Below, piece by piece: positions 23,026 to 32,056 of a DNA stretch of 44,303 nucleotides. Every line of letters starts with the position of its first letter. Position 1 is the stretch's first letter. The DNA comes from Paraplanobispora takensis (GTDB taxonomy: Bacteria; Actinomycetota; Actinomycetes; Streptosporangiales; Streptosporangiaceae). The position numbers and the translations under genes are program-made. The notes beneath the pieces are model-generated. The model ran no database searches. It was not told the origin of the DNA and worked only from the letters and a program-made list of their open reading frames with translations. The DNA lies in NCBI RefSeq assembly GCF_016863195.1, contig NZ_BOOK01000026.1, positions 1-44,303 on the forward strand, written 5' to 3'.

Positions 23026-25302
23026 ATGGCACGCCGGAGGAATATCGCCGCCGCGGTGGGCGGCTGGAGCGCGCGCCATCGCTGGTCCGCGCTGCTGATC
23101 TGGGTGGGGTTCGTCGTGGCCGCGACCCTGGCGGGCAACGCGGTCGGCACCAGGGGGATGGAGCCCTGGGAGGACGACAACGGGGAGTCGCGCAAGGCCG
23201 CGATGGTCCTGGACGCGGCCGGGTTCCCCGACGTCGCCGGGGAGACGGTGCTGATCCAGGCCCGGGGCTCCACCGCTCCCGCCGACTTCCGGGCGGTGGC
23301 GGAGGAGGTCAAGGAGGCGGTGCTCGCCACCGGCCTGGTGGAGAAGGTGCGCACGCCGTACGACGCGCAGGAGCCCTCCCCGATCAGCCGGGACCGGCGT
23401 TCGGCCCTGGTGACCTTCGACATGAAGGGCGAGGGGAAGACCGCCAAGGAGCGGGTCCAGCCCGTGATCGACGCCGTGGCCGGCGTCCAGCGGGCGCATC
23501 CCTCCCTGTGGGTCGGCCAGGCGGGCAGGGCGAGCAGCGGCCTGACGGTCGGCGAGGTGCTCGACGACGACCTGATCCGGGCCGAGCTGCTGTCCATCCC
23601 GTTGACGTTCGGCATCCTGCTGGCCGCCTTCGGCGCGCTGCTGGCCGCCGTGGTCCCGCTGGTGGTGGCCTTCACCGCCTATCTCGGCTCGATCGGCCTG
23701 CTCGCGCTGACCAGCCAGCTCCTGCACGTCGACTCGGCCACCACCAACCTCATGCTGCTGATCGGCCTGGCCGTCGGCGTCGACTACTCCCTGTTCTACA
23801 TCCGCCGCGAGCGCGAGGAGCGGGCCAAGGGCAGGGGCAGGGAGCGGGCCCTGGAGATCGCGGCGGCGACCTCCGGGCGGGCGGTGCTGATCTCCGGCGT
23901 CACCGTGATCGTCGCCATGGCGGGCATGTTCCTGACCGGCAACGGCATCTTCATCGGCTTCGCCCAGGGCACGATCCTGGTGGTGCTGGTCGCGATGATC
24001 GGCTCGATGACCGTGCTGCCCGCCATCCTGTCCCTGATCGGCGACAAGATCGACGCCCGGGTCGTGCACGGCGGCGTCCGCAGGCTCACCGGGCGCACCT
24101 GGCGGCGGATCCTCGGCGGACGCGAAGGCGGCGGGCGCGTGTGGAACGCCGTCCTCACCGCGGTGCTGCGCCGCCCGGTCGTCTCGGTCCTGCTGGCCGG
24201 GGGCCTGCTGGTCGGCCTGGCGATCCCCGCCTTCGACCTGCGCACCGGCGAGCCCGGCACCTCCGACGTGCAGGGCGACCACCCGATCGTGGAGACCTCC
24301 CGCCGGATCAAGGGCGCCTTCCCCGGCAACAAGGCCCCGGCCACCATCGTGCTGAAGGCCGACGACGTGACCGCGCCGTACGTCCTCAAGGAGGTCCGGC
24401 GCCTGCGGGAGATGGCGATCGGCACCGGCGAGATCGACCCCGCCTTCTTCGGCGTCAGCGCGAACCCGGACAGGACCGTGGGGATCATCCGCCTCGGCCT
24501 GAAGGGCGCGGGCCCCTCCGACGAGGTCTCCGAGCACGCCGTGCGCACCCTGCGGGAACGGGTGGTCCCGCCGACCGTCGGACTGGTCGCCGAGACCTAC
24601 GTCTACGGCAGCGTGGCCGGGGTGATGGACTTCAACACCCAGCTCGGCAGGTCCGTGCCGCTGGTCTTCACCTTCGTCCTGCTGCTGGCCTTCGTGCTGC
24701 TGCTGGCGTCGTTCCGGTCACTGGTGGTGGCGGTGACGGCGATCGTGCTGAACCTGCTGTCGGTGGCCGCGGCGTACGGCGTGCTGGTCATGGTCTTCCA
24801 GTACGGCTGGGGCGAGAACCTGCTGAACTTCGAGTCGACCGGCTCGATCGTGAGCTGGCTGCCGCTGTTCCTGTTCGTGATCCTCTTCGGGCTCTCGATG
24901 GACTATCACGTGTTCATCCTGAGCCGGATCCGTGAGGCCTTCGACCGGGGCATGCCCACCGAGCAGGCGGTGACCCACGGGATCAGGACGACCGCCGGGG
25001 TGGTGAGCAGCGCGGCGTTCATCATGGTCGGAGTGTTCGCGATCTTCGGCACGATGTCGCTGCTCTCCTTCAAGGAGATGGGCATCGGCCTGGCCGCGGC
25101 CATCCTGATCGACGCCACGATCGTCAGGGCGGTCCTGCTGCCCGCGACCATGCGGCTGCTCGGCGAGGCCAACTGGTACCTGCCGCGCTGGCTGGGCTGG
25201 CTGCCGACGCTGGAGCACGGCTCCGGCGAGGACGACGCCCCGGGCGGCCCGGACGACCCCGACGCCGTACCCGCCGGGCGGACGACGGTCACCGTCGGCT
25301 GA
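23026..25302 (+). CDS. MMPL-family (RND) transporter
   Basis: The 758-residue protein starts at ATG 23026, with GGGAG five bases upstream. It has the duplicated MMPL layout: helix 1, an extracellular loop (about 40-180), helices 2-6, a second loop (about 410-540) and helices 8-12. The proton-relay segments appear twice, as GVDYSLFYIRR in helix 4 and LSMDYHVFILSR in helix 10. Members export lipids, siderophores or drugs across the membrane. Mycobacterial MmpL proteins move mycolates and similar lipids, but in mycolate-free actinomycetes the substrate is usually unknown. No lipid biosynthesis genes are adjacent. Confidence 0.9.
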   Translation: MARRRNIAAAVGGWSARHRWSALLIWVGFVVAATLAGNAVGTRGMEPWEDDNGESRKAAMVLDAAGFPDVAGETVLIQARGSTAPADFRAVAEEVKEAVLATGLVEKVRTPYDAQEPSPISRDRRSALVTFDMKGEGKTAKERVQPVIDAVAGVQRAHPSLWVGQAGRASSGLTVGEVLDDDLIRAELLSIPLTFGILLAAFGALLAAVVPLVVAFTAYLGSIGLLALTSQLLHVDSATTNLMLLIGLAVGVDYSLFYIRREREERAKGRGRERALEIAAATSGRAVLISGVTVIVAMAGMFLTGNGIFIGFAQGTILVVLVAMIGSMTVLPAILSLIGDKIDARVVHGGVRRLTGRTWRRILGGREGGGRVWNAVLTAVLRRPVVSVLLAGGLLVGLAIPAFDLRTGEPGTSDVQGDHPIVETSRRIKGAFPGNKAPATIVLKADDVTAPYVLKEVRRLREMAIGTGEIDPAFFGVSANPDRTVGIIRLGLKGAGPSDEVSEHAVRTLRERVVPPTVGLVAETYVYGSVAGVMDFNTQLGRSVPLVFTFVLLLAFVLLLASFRSLVVAVTAIVLNLLSVAAAYGVLVMVFQYGWGENLLNFESTGSIVSWLPLFLFVILFGLSMDYHVFILSRIREAFDRGMPTEQAVTHGIRTTAGVVSSAAFIMVGVFAIFGTMSLLSFKEMGIGLAAAILIDATIVRAVLLPATMRLLGEANWYLPRWLGWLPTLEHGSGEDDAPGGPDDPDAVPAGRTTVTVG

Positions 25303-25312
25303 ACCGGCCGCC

Positions 25313-25350
25313 GCACCGCCTGACCGCGCGGACGACGGGTCAGGCGGTGC
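25313..25350. terminator. Bidirectional hairpin overlapping the kinase stop codon
   Basis: GCACCGCCTGACC (25313-25325) pairs perfectly with GGTCAGGCGGTGC (25338-25350), loop 12 bases. It lies between the convergent MMPL and kinase genes, and its right arm contains the kinase stop (25340-25342). Both transcripts would form it. Confidence 0.7.
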
Positions 25351-27748
25351 GCAGGCCGCCGACGTCGTACAGCAGCACGTCGTTTCCCATGGCCACCGCC
25401 AGGACGAGCCCGTTGCCGCTGAAGGCCACGTTCTGGATCTGCCCCCGGTCCAGCGGCTGGCGGAACTCGCGCCGGGTGGCGACGTCCCACAGCCGGACTC
25501 CCTCCTTGTCGGTCGCGGCGGCGAGGAGGGTCCCGTCGGGGCTGACGGCCATGGCGTTGATCGTCGACTTCGCCCCCTTGAAGGTCTCCTTCTTCGCCTT
25601 GCGGGAGGACACGTCCCACAGTCGCACGACCTTGTCGTATCCCGCGCTCGCCAGGGTCTCCCCGTCGTCGAGGAACACGACGGCGTTGACCTCCTCGGTG
25701 TGCCCCTTCAGCGGGCCGCCGACCGCCGTGCCGTCGGAGGTGCGCCAGAACCGGACCGTGCGGTCCCACCCCGCGGTGGCCAGCAGGCGTCCGTCGGGGC
25801 TGAAGTCCGCGTTCTTGACCAGTTCGTCGTGACGCATGGAGGCGCCCGCCTGCTTGCGGTCGGAGGTCCTCCACAGCCGGACCCACTCGAACCCGCTGCC
25901 GGTGACGAACCGCCTGCCGTCGGGGCTGAACCTCACGAAGACCGAGCCGATCACGGACTTCGACACGCGGCGCCTGGAGTCGAGGTCCCACACGTGCGTC
26001 TCGGTGTCGCTCACCCCGCCGACGCTGATCAGCGTCCGGTCGTCCGGGCTCAGCGCCAGGCCCTCGACGTAGAACTTCCTGTCCTTGAGCTCTCCGATCA
26101 TCTTGCCGGAGGGCACCTCCCACAGCCGGATCCTGCCGTCCCAGCATCCGGCGGCCACCGTACGGCCGTCGGCCGAGACCGCCAGGCCCTGCACCAGCTC
26201 ACCGTTGCCGAGCACCAGCGGCCGGCCCGCGCCGGTGGAGATCAGCGCGGACGCGCTCGGGGTGGCCGTGGGCGACGTCGGGGACGGGGAGGCCGACGGG
26301 CCCGCCGTCTCCGGCGTGGCCGGGGAGGTGCTCCCGGTTCCCGTGTTCCCGGTCCCCGTGCTCCGGCCGGGCGAGCTCCCGACCGTGCCGTTGCGGTCGT
26401 CCAGGTAGCGGGGGACCAGCACCGCGGCCGCCGCCACCGCCCCGGTGGCCAGCGCGGCCCCGCCGATCAGCAGGCTCCGGCGGGAGATCCCGCCCCCGCC
26501 GGGAGGCGGCGCGAACTGCCCGCCGGACGGGTGCGTGTGGGGCGGCCCGCCCCAGGAAGGACCCGTGGGGAGCGGCGCCGCGTGGAACTGCCCGCCGGAG
26601 GGATCGGTGTGAGGCGGTGCCGCGTGGAACTGCCCGCCGGAGGGATCGGTGTGGGGCGGTGCCGCGTGGAACTGCCCGCCGGGCGGATGGGCGGGCGGGG
26701 CCGTACCGGACGGGCCTGCGGACACGTCGGCGGCCGGTGGCGGCATCCGGAAGGATCCACTGGACGGGCCGGTGGGGGACGGGCCGGTGGGGGACGGTCC
26801 CGTGTTGGACCGTTCCCAAACCGGCGGTCCGGCCGGTGGGACGTCCCGCGACGGCGTGCCCGGGACGGACGGCTGCGCCATCCCCATGGCCGTGCTGAGC
26901 AGGTCGCTCACGGGCATCGCCGCACCGGGACGCGCCGCGCCCTTGCCGGTGATGAGCTCGAGCAGGACCCCCTCGGCCGTGGGACGCCGCTCGGGCGCCT
27001 TGGCCAGGCACCGGCCGGCGATCTCCCGCAGGCCCTCGGGCAGGCCGGTGAGGTCGCACTCCTGGTGGAGGATCCGGTACACCAGGGCCGCGATGGCGAT
27101 GTCACGGCCGAACGGCGTCCTCCCCGTCCCGGCGAACAGGATGGTGCCGGCCCAGCTGAACATGTCCGAGGGCGGGCCCACGTCGTCCCCGGAGAGCTGC
27201 TCCGGCGACATGTACGGCGGGGTGCCGACCACGCTGGCGGACGTGGCGGTCATGTTCACGCTGCGGGCGATGCCGAAGTCGACCACCCGCGGCCCGTCCG
27301 GGCCGAGCAGCACGTTGGCGGGCTTGAAGTCGCGGTGGACGATCCCGGCGCGGTGGATGGCCGCCAGGGCGGTGGCCGTGCCGACCGCCAGCCGCTCCAG
27401 GTCACGCGGGTCGAGCGGCCCGCGCGAGGCGACCCGCTGCTCCAGGGACTCGCCCTCGATGAACTCGCTCACCACGTACGGCTGGTCGCCCGCCAGGCCG
27501 ACGTCCAGGATGGGCGCGGTGCAGAACTGGGGCACCTGCCGGGCCGCCTCCACCTCGCGGAGGAAGCGCCTGCGGTTCTTGGGATCGCCGGCGGCGTGGC
27601 CGTGCAGGATCTTGACCGCCACCCGTGCCCCCGAAGAGGACTCTCCGAGGTACACGACTCCCTGCCCGCCCTGCCCCACCCGCCCGAGCAGGCGGTAGTC
27701 CCCCAGGAGTGCCGGCTCGTCCGGGCGCAGCGGACGCGGTTCGGACAC
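25340..27748 (-). CDS. Ser/Thr protein kinase with C-terminal WD40 propeller
   Basis: The 802-residue protein starts at GTG 27748 behind GGGAGG. Its PknB-like kinase domain (about 17-275) has the glycine loop GQGGQGVV, Lys46, HRDFKPAN (Asp140) and DFG (Asp157), so it should be active. A Pro/Gly-rich linker with 14-residue repeats (GGQFHAAPPHTDPS) follows. Then a single membrane helix starts with SRRSLLIGG, and an external Ser/Thr-rich neck leads to seven WD40 blades (about 500-802; WDLDSRR, WRTSDG and similar blade ends). This is a membrane kinase whose propeller probably senses an outside ligand or partner. The twin-arginine-like anchor is notable. Confidence 0.92.
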   Translation of the reverse strand: MSEPRPLRPDEPALLGDYRLLGRVGQGGQGVVYLGESSSGARVAVKILHGHAAGDPKNRRRFLREVEAARQVPQFCTAPILDVGLAGDQPYVVSEFIEGESLEQRVASRGPLDPRDLERLAVGTATALAAIHRAGIVHRDFKPANVLLGPDGPRVVDFGIARSVNMTATSASVVGTPPYMSPEQLSGDDVGPPSDMFSWAGTILFAGTGRTPFGRDIAIAALVYRILHQECDLTGLPEGLREIAGRCLAKAPERRPTAEGVLLELITGKGAARPGAAMPVSDLLSTAMGMAQPSVPGTPSRDVPPAGPPVWERSNTGPSPTGPSPTGPSSGSFRMPPPAADVSAGPSGTAPPAHPPGGQFHAAPPHTDPSGGQFHAAPPHTDPSGGQFHAAPLPTGPSWGGPPHTHPSGGQFAPPPGGGGISRRSLLIGGAALATGAVAAAAVLVPRYLDDRNGTVGSSPGRSTGTGNTGTGSTSPATPETAGPSASPSPTSPTATPSASALISTGAGRPLVLGNGELVQGLAVSADGRTVAAGCWDGRIRLWEVPSGKMIGELKDRKFYVEGLALSPDDRTLISVGGVSDTETHVWDLDSRRRVSKSVIGSVFVRFSPDGRRFVTGSGFEWVRLWRTSDRKQAGASMRHDELVKNADFSPDGRLLATAGWDRTVRFWRTSDGTAVGGPLKGHTEEVNAVVFLDDGETLASAGYDKVVRLWDVSSRKAKKETFKGAKSTINAMAVSPDGTLLAAATDKEGVRLWDVATRREFRQPLDRGQIQNVAFSGNGLVLAVAMGNDVLLYDVGGLRTA
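26577..26682. repeat. 42-bp tandem repeats in the kinase linker
   Basis: Near-identical 42-base units at 26577-26618 and 26619-26660, with a third partial copy from 26661, encode a 14-residue linker unit (GGQFHAAPPHTDPS). A degenerate copy lies near 26500-26540. The period is twice 21 bases. Confidence 0.85.
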
Positions 27749-27819
27749 GTGTGCCTCCCGACTCGATCATGTCCCAGAATATGGGGATTTCTAAGGGGAC
27801 GGCGCGAGTCCGGACTTTT

Positions 27820-29037
27820 TCACCTCCGGCGGCCCGCGTCCGACCCCGCCGGCCGGGATTCGTCCGACACCGCTTCAGGTACGGCGCGCGGGGTCCTGCG
27901 CCGGTGCAGGAGCGTCATCAGCCCTCCCGCCACCAGCCCCCAGAAGGCGGCCCCCACGCCCAGCAGGGTCATCCCCGAGGCGGTGACCACGAAGGTGACC
28001 ACCGCGGCCTCCCGGCCCTCCGGCTCGGCGACGGCCGCGGTGATCGCCGAGGCCAGCGCGCCGACGAGGGCGAGCCCGGCGACGGCCTCGATGAGCACCG
28101 GCGGGGACAGCAGGACCAGGGCCGTCGCCAGTCCCGCCCCGACGCCCAGCACGATCATCGAGACCCCGGCGGTGGCCGAGGCGATCCACCGGCGGCCGGG
28201 ATCGGGGTCGGCGTCGGGGCCGGCGGCCAGGGCCGCGGTGATGGCGGCCAGGTTCACCGCGTGCCCGCCCAGGGGCGCGGCGGCGGCGCTCGCCAGGCCG
28301 GTGGCGGTCAGGACCCCCCTCAGCGGCGGGCGGTAGCCGTACCCCGCCAGGACCGCCATGCCCGGCACGTTCTGCGCGGCCATGGTGACCAGGAACAGCG
28401 GGAGCGCGATGCTGACCATCGCCGGAAGGCTCCAGGACGGCGCGGTCACCTCAGCCACCGGGCGCACGTCCACCGCACCGAGCCCCGGCCCGGTCAGCGC
28501 GATGGCCGCGACCGCGACGAGCAGGGCCCCCGGCACCGCCCACGTGCGGGCCACCCGGCTCAGCACGGCCCAGGTCAGCACGATGGGCACGGCCATGTGC
28601 GGAATCTCCACCAGTGCCCTGACCGGGGCCACGCACAGGTCGAGCAGGACCCCCGCGAGCATCGCGCCCGCGATCGGCCCCGGGATGGCCGCGATCCAGC
28701 GGCCGAGCACCGGGAACAGCCCGGCGACCACGATGAGCAGCCCGCAGACGACGAACGCGCCGACGGCGGCGGGGAATCCCCCCTCGGGGACGCCGGTGGA
28801 GACGAGCAGCGCCGCACCGGGCGTGGACCAGGCGATGGCCACGGGTATCCGCAGCCGCAGGCTCAGCCAGATCGCCGTGCCGCCCACGGCCAGGCAGAGC
28901 GCGAGCAGACCGGACGCCGCCTGCTCCGGGTCCGCCCCCACCGCCCGCAGCCCGGCCAGCACGACGGCGAAGGAACTGGCGAAGCCGACCAGCGCGGTCA
29001 CCACACCGGCCAGCACGGGCTGCAACAGGCGGTTCAT
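27820..29037 (-). CDS. benE: BenE-family transporter
   Basis: The 405-residue polytopic protein has about twelve hydrophobic segments with the BenE pattern: LVGFASSFAVVLAGL in helix 1, IAWSTPGAALL, AIPGPIAGAMLAGVLL and PLGGHAVNLAAI. It matches the benzoate/H+ symporter family (BenE, and YdcO in E. coli) throughout. ATG 29037 has AAGGA about nine bases upstream. It is divergent from an XRE-cupin regulator across a perfect palindrome, the same layout as E. coli ydcO with ydcN (sutR). No benzoate-degrading genes are here, so benzoate transport is not proven and other substrates are open. Confidence 0.87.
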   Translation of the reverse strand: MNRLLQPVLAGVVTALVGFASSFAVVLAGLRAVGADPEQAASGLLALCLAVGGTAIWLSLRLRIPVAIAWSTPGAALLVSTGVPEGGFPAAVGAFVVCGLLIVVAGLFPVLGRWIAAIPGPIAGAMLAGVLLDLCVAPVRALVEIPHMAVPIVLTWAVLSRVARTWAVPGALLVAVAAIALTGPGLGAVDVRPVAEVTAPSWSLPAMVSIALPLFLVTMAAQNVPGMAVLAGYGYRPPLRGVLTATGLASAAAAPLGGHAVNLAAITAALAAGPDADPDPGRRWIASATAGVSMIVLGVGAGLATALVLLSPPVLIEAVAGLALVGALASAITAAVAEPEGREAAVVTFVVTASGMTLLGVGAAFWGLVAGGLMTLLHRRRTPRAVPEAVSDESRPAGSDAGRRR

Positions 29038-29087
29038 CCGTCGTCCTTCTCACACTTCCCGGGCCGTCCCGGTCCGGGGCCGTCGTG

Positions 29088-29107
29088 TCGTTCCGTAAAC
29101 GGAACGA
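29088..29107. promoter_or_regulatory. Perfect palindromic operator between benE and the XRE regulator
   Basis: TCGTTCCGT (29088-29096) and ACGGAACGA (29099-29107) are perfect inverted arms with an AA spacer. The site lies 51 bases before benE and 24 bases before the XRE ATG, where one dimer could control both promoters. The XRE protein is the natural candidate to bind it. Confidence 0.8.
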
Positions 29108-29130
29108 TCGTCATGTTGCAGGATAGCTTT

Positions 29131-29754
29131 ATGACCTCCGGCGCACAAAACCCTTATCCGACCGCGGACGCCGGCACATCCCACGTAGGCCGGCGAATCC
29201 GCAGCCTTCGGGAGGAACGCGGCATCTCACTGTCAGAGCTGGCCCGGCGGGCGGGGGTGGGCAAGGCCACGCTCTCCGGCCTGGAGAACGGCACCCGCAA
29301 CCCGACGCTGGAGACCCTGTGGGCGGTGACCGCCCAGCTCGGCGTGGGCCTGGCCTCCGTCGTCGGCACCGGCCCCGTGGTGCACGGCACCGCCGTGCAG
29401 GGCGTACTCCTGCAGGCCTTCGAGGAGGAGGGGGCCACCTACGAGCTCTACCGCCTCGTCTTCCCCGCCGGATCGTCGCAGCTCTCCCCCGCCCACCACC
29501 AGGGCGTCACCGAGCACCTCACCGTCTTCGCCGGCCTCCTGCGCGCCGGCCCCGCCGACACCCCCCTCCTGGCCGGCCCCGGCGACTACGTCACCTGGCG
29601 GTCGGACGTCCCCCACACCTACGCCACCCTCGGCGACCAGGACGTCCACGCCAGCCTCCTGATCCGCTATCCCCGGCTGCGGAACGGGCTCCCGGACGGG
29701 CCGGTCCGGGAGCCGGGGGAGGTCAGCCCTCGAGGAGCCGCTTCAGGGCGGTGA
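29131..29754 (+). CDS. XRE-cupin regulator paired with benE
   Basis: The 207-residue protein has an XRE helix-turn-helix (about 20-75; LSELARRAGVGKATLSGLENG) and a C-terminal cupin-type sensor (about 95-195; HHQGVTEHLTVFAG and YVTWRSDVPHTY). ATG 29131 has AGGA seven bases upstream; an ATG at 29113 is less well placed. Together with the divergent BenE gene it matches the ydcN/ydcO pair of enterobacteria. Its 3' end overlaps the convergent DUF4287 gene by 32 bases. The ligand is unknown. Confidence 0.9.
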   Translation: MTSGAQNPYPTADAGTSHVGRRIRSLREERGISLSELARRAGVGKATLSGLENGTRNPTLETLWAVTAQLGVGLASVVGTGPVVHGTAVQGVLLQAFEEEGATYELYRLVFPAGSSQLSPAHHQGVTEHLTVFAGLLRAGPADTPLLAGPGDYVTWRSDVPHTYATLGDQDVHASLLIRYPRLRNGLPDGPVREPGEVSPRGAASGR

Positions 29755-30487
29755 CGCGCTCGCGCCAGTAGGTCTTCATCTCGGCGGCCGTGGCGGCGTC
29801 GGGGAGTTTGCCGTGCTGGAGGCCGAGCTGGGTCTTCTTCCCGCCCTTGGCGATGACTCCGATCGTGAGGGCGGCGCGGCCCTCCCAGTTGGCGGTGACG
29901 GACTTGCCGGGGCGCGAGGTGCGGATCTCGAAGGGGGCGCCGGACAGCCACCGGGCGCGCAGGTCGTCGTCGGTGAAGGCCTCGATGACGCGCTCGGCCG
30001 GGACGTTGATGATTTTGCCGGCGCTGATGGAGAAGTCACCGGTGCGGGACTGGCCCGGGGCCCGCAGGCCGCGTGCCCGTTCGTAGGCGACGGTGATGCT
30101 CTGCGCCCACCAGCCCTCGACGCCGTGCTCCTCGACCAGCCGGCGGGCGATCTCCCCGTGCGTCCGGCCGGTGGCGCCCCAGGCGTCCAGCAGCGCGAAC
30201 CACTCCTCGTGGGACCGGCCGGTCCGCACGGTCATCGCGTCGTCGGAGACGATCGTGTCGCGGACCGCGGAGGCCGGGGCGTCCGCGTCGGGAGCGGGCA
30301 CCCCCCGGTCGGCGGCCGGAGCGGCGGGCTCCTGCTCTGCGGCGGGCACGGCGGGCGGCCGCTCCTCGGCGGCGGGCTCCTGCTCGCCGGCGGCGGGGAG
30401 GAGCCGGCGGCGGGCGGCGGTGTAGCTCTCGCCGGTCTTGGCCATGCGGGTGCGGACGCGGTTCTTGAAGGACTTGTTGCCGGTCAT
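29723..30487 (-). CDS. DUF4287 protein with SRPBCC-like C-terminal domain
   Basis: The 254-residue protein begins MTGNKSFKNRVRTRMAKTGE, a basic start shared by many actinobacterial relatives. It then has an Ala/Pro/Glu-rich flexible region (about 30-75), a DUF4287 domain (about 85-140; SHEEWFALLDAWGATGRTH) and a START/SRPBCC-like fold (about 145-254; RVIEAFTDDDLRARW). The function of DUF4287 is not established. ATG 30487 has AGGAG at a good distance. The convergent overlap with the XRE gene is 32 bases. Confidence 0.82.
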   Translation of the reverse strand: MTGNKSFKNRVRTRMAKTGESYTAARRRLLPAAGEQEPAAEERPPAVPAAEQEPAAPAADRGVPAPDADAPASAVRDTIVSDDAMTVRTGRSHEEWFALLDAWGATGRTHGEIARRLVEEHGVEGWWAQSITVAYERARGLRAPGQSRTGDFSISAGKIINVPAERVIEAFTDDDLRARWLSGAPFEIRTSRPGKSVTANWEGRAALTIGVIAKGGKKTQLGLQHGKLPDAATAAEMKTYWRERVTALKRLLEG

Positions 30488-30729
30488 CTCATGCTCCTGG
30501 ACACGGCGTCGCGCCGGGACCCACGCTCCCGCCGCCCCGCCGGATCTGGGGCATGCACAACCGGCGTCCCGAGAACTCCAGGGCCCCCTCTACCTCCGCG
30601 AGCCGGTGGCGTGAGCACCGGTGAAGGAGGTCGGGCGCGGGACGGCGCCTTCTTCGAAGGTACCCACCCGCACCGACAATCCGCCACCCCGTCCTCAACC
30701 ACAAATTGCGCAAAAGTAATATTTGGTAC
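30488..30729. other. 242-base divergent intergenic region
   Basis: Between the minus-strand DUF4287 gene and the plus-strand MFS gene I see no gene. The left two thirds are GC-rich. The last 40 bases are AT-rich and hold TAATAT (30717-30722), a -10-like box seven bases before ATG 30730, suggesting a leaderless MFS mRNA. A GGAGG near 30625 is not followed by a usable start codon. Confidence 0.5.
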
Positions 30730-31950
30730 ATGACGCCACGGTCCAAAGCTCTGATCTTCTGGGCCACGGGGGTCCTGGCCTACGTCATCGCCGTCTTCCA
30801 CCGCCAGTCCCTCGGCGTCGCGAGCATCGAGGCCGCCGCACGGCTCGGCGTGGGCGCGGCCGGGCTCTCCCTGCTGGCGATGATCCAGCTCCTGGTCTAC
30901 GCCGGCATGCAGGTGCCCGTCGGCGTCCTGGTCGACCGGCTCGGCTCCAAGCGCATGCTGCTCATCGGGGCCACGGTGATGTCCGCCGGTGAGCTCGTCT
31001 TCGCCTTCTCCTCCGGGCTCCTGCCCGGCGTCGCGGGCCGGGCGCTGATCGGGTGCGGGGACGCGATGACGTTCATCAGCGTGATCCGGCTGGTGAGCCT
31101 GCACTTCCCCGCGCGCGTCAACCCCCTGCTGGTCCAGATCACCGGCCTGGTCGGGCAGCTCGGCGCGCTCGCCTCCACGGTCCCGCTGATCCACTCCCTG
31201 CGCTCGTACGGCTGGACGCCGACCTTCCTGGGCGCCGCGGCCCTCGGGGCGGTGGCCGTGCTGCTGCTCCTGACGTTCCTGCGCGACTCCCGCCCGGAGC
31301 CGGCCGGGGACGAGCCGCCGGGGCTGAAGGCCGCGTGGGCCGAGCCCGGCACCCGGCTGGGCATGTGGACCCACGCCGCCACCCAGTGCTCGGCCGCCGC
31401 CTTCCTGCTCCTGTGGGGGTACCCGTTCCTGGTTCAGGGACAGGGCCTGGACCCGTCGACGGCGGGCGTGCTGCTGTCCACGCTGACGCTGTGCGGCATG
31501 GCCTGCGGACCGCTGCTCGGCTATCTGGCCGGACGCTTCCCGTTCCACCGCTCCCGGATGGTCCTCATCGTGATCGGCACCACCGCGGGGGCGTGGACCG
31601 CCGTACTGGCCTGGCCCGGCCGGGCCCCGCTCTGGCTGCTCGTCCTGCTCGTGGTGGTCCTGGCGGCCAACGGCCCCGGCTCGATGATCGGCTTCGACTA
31701 CGCCAGGACCTTCAACCCGGCCACCCGGATCGGCGCGGCGACCGGGATCGTCAACGGCGGCGGCTTCGTGGCGTCCATGTCGGTGATCGCCCTGATCGGC
31801 ATCGCCCTCGACCTGTACGGCGGGAGCGGCCCGGACGCCTACCGCTGGGCGTTCGCCGTGCAGTATCCGTTCTGGCTGCTCGGGGCGGTCCAGGTGCTCC
31901 GCTACCGGACGATCACCCGCCGCCTGCTGCTCGCCGCCCAGAACTCCTGA
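30730..31950 (+). CDS. MFS transporter (nitrate/sugar-phosphate-like fold)
   Basis: The 406-residue protein has twelve predicted membrane helices. Helix 1 begins soon after the start; VPVGVLVDRLGSKRML after helix 2 and GRALIGCGDAMTFISV in helix 4 are superfamily motifs. A second half (from about residue 205) follows a polar central loop (RPEPAGDEPPG). The substrate is unknown. ATG 30730 is chosen because TAATAT lies just upstream and no ribosome site exists; the upstream in-frame codons (from 30706) lie in the promoter. A bidirectional hairpin follows the gene. Confidence 0.83.
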   Translation: MTPRSKALIFWATGVLAYVIAVFHRQSLGVASIEAAARLGVGAAGLSLLAMIQLLVYAGMQVPVGVLVDRLGSKRMLLIGATVMSAGELVFAFSSGLLPGVAGRALIGCGDAMTFISVIRLVSLHFPARVNPLLVQITGLVGQLGALASTVPLIHSLRSYGWTPTFLGAAALGAVAVLLLLTFLRDSRPEPAGDEPPGLKAAWAEPGTRLGMWTHAATQCSAAAFLLLWGYPFLVQGQGLDPSTAGVLLSTLTLCGMACGPLLGYLAGRFPFHRSRMVLIVIGTTAGAWTAVLAWPGRAPLWLLVLLVVVLAANGPGSMIGFDYARTFNPATRIGAATGIVNGGGFVASMSVIALIGIALDLYGGSGPDAYRWAFAVQYPFWLLGAVQVLRYRTITRRLLLAAQNS

Positions 31951-31977
31951 CCCGCCGGGGACTCCTGACCCGCCGGG
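31943..31977. repeat. 18-bp tandem duplication spanning the MFS stop codon
   Basis: ACTCCTGACCCGCCGGGG at 31943-31960 is repeated at 31961-31977 (one base short). The first copy contains the stop TGA (31948-31950), so the second lies outside the reading frame. It looks like a recent local duplication. Confidence 0.7.
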
Positions 31978-31986
31978 AACGAGGGA

Positions 31987-32013
31987 AGGCCCGCCCGGGA
32001 AACGGGCGGGCCT
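31987..32013. terminator. Bidirectional hairpin between MFS and cellulase genes
   Basis: AGGCCCGCCCG (31987-31997) pairs perfectly with CGGGCGGGCCT (32003-32013) around GGAAA. It lies between two convergent genes and would serve both. Confidence 0.75.
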
Positions 32014-32056
32014 CCTGATCGAGGGCGTCCGGATGCGGGGATCCGGGGCGATCGGG

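Noticed and set aside
27625-29754. A 709-codon open frame on the plus strand
   Set aside because: Only its end is real (the XRE-cupin gene from 29131). The rest is antisense to the kinase and benE genes and is composed of Arg/Gly/Pro/Ala shadow sequence.
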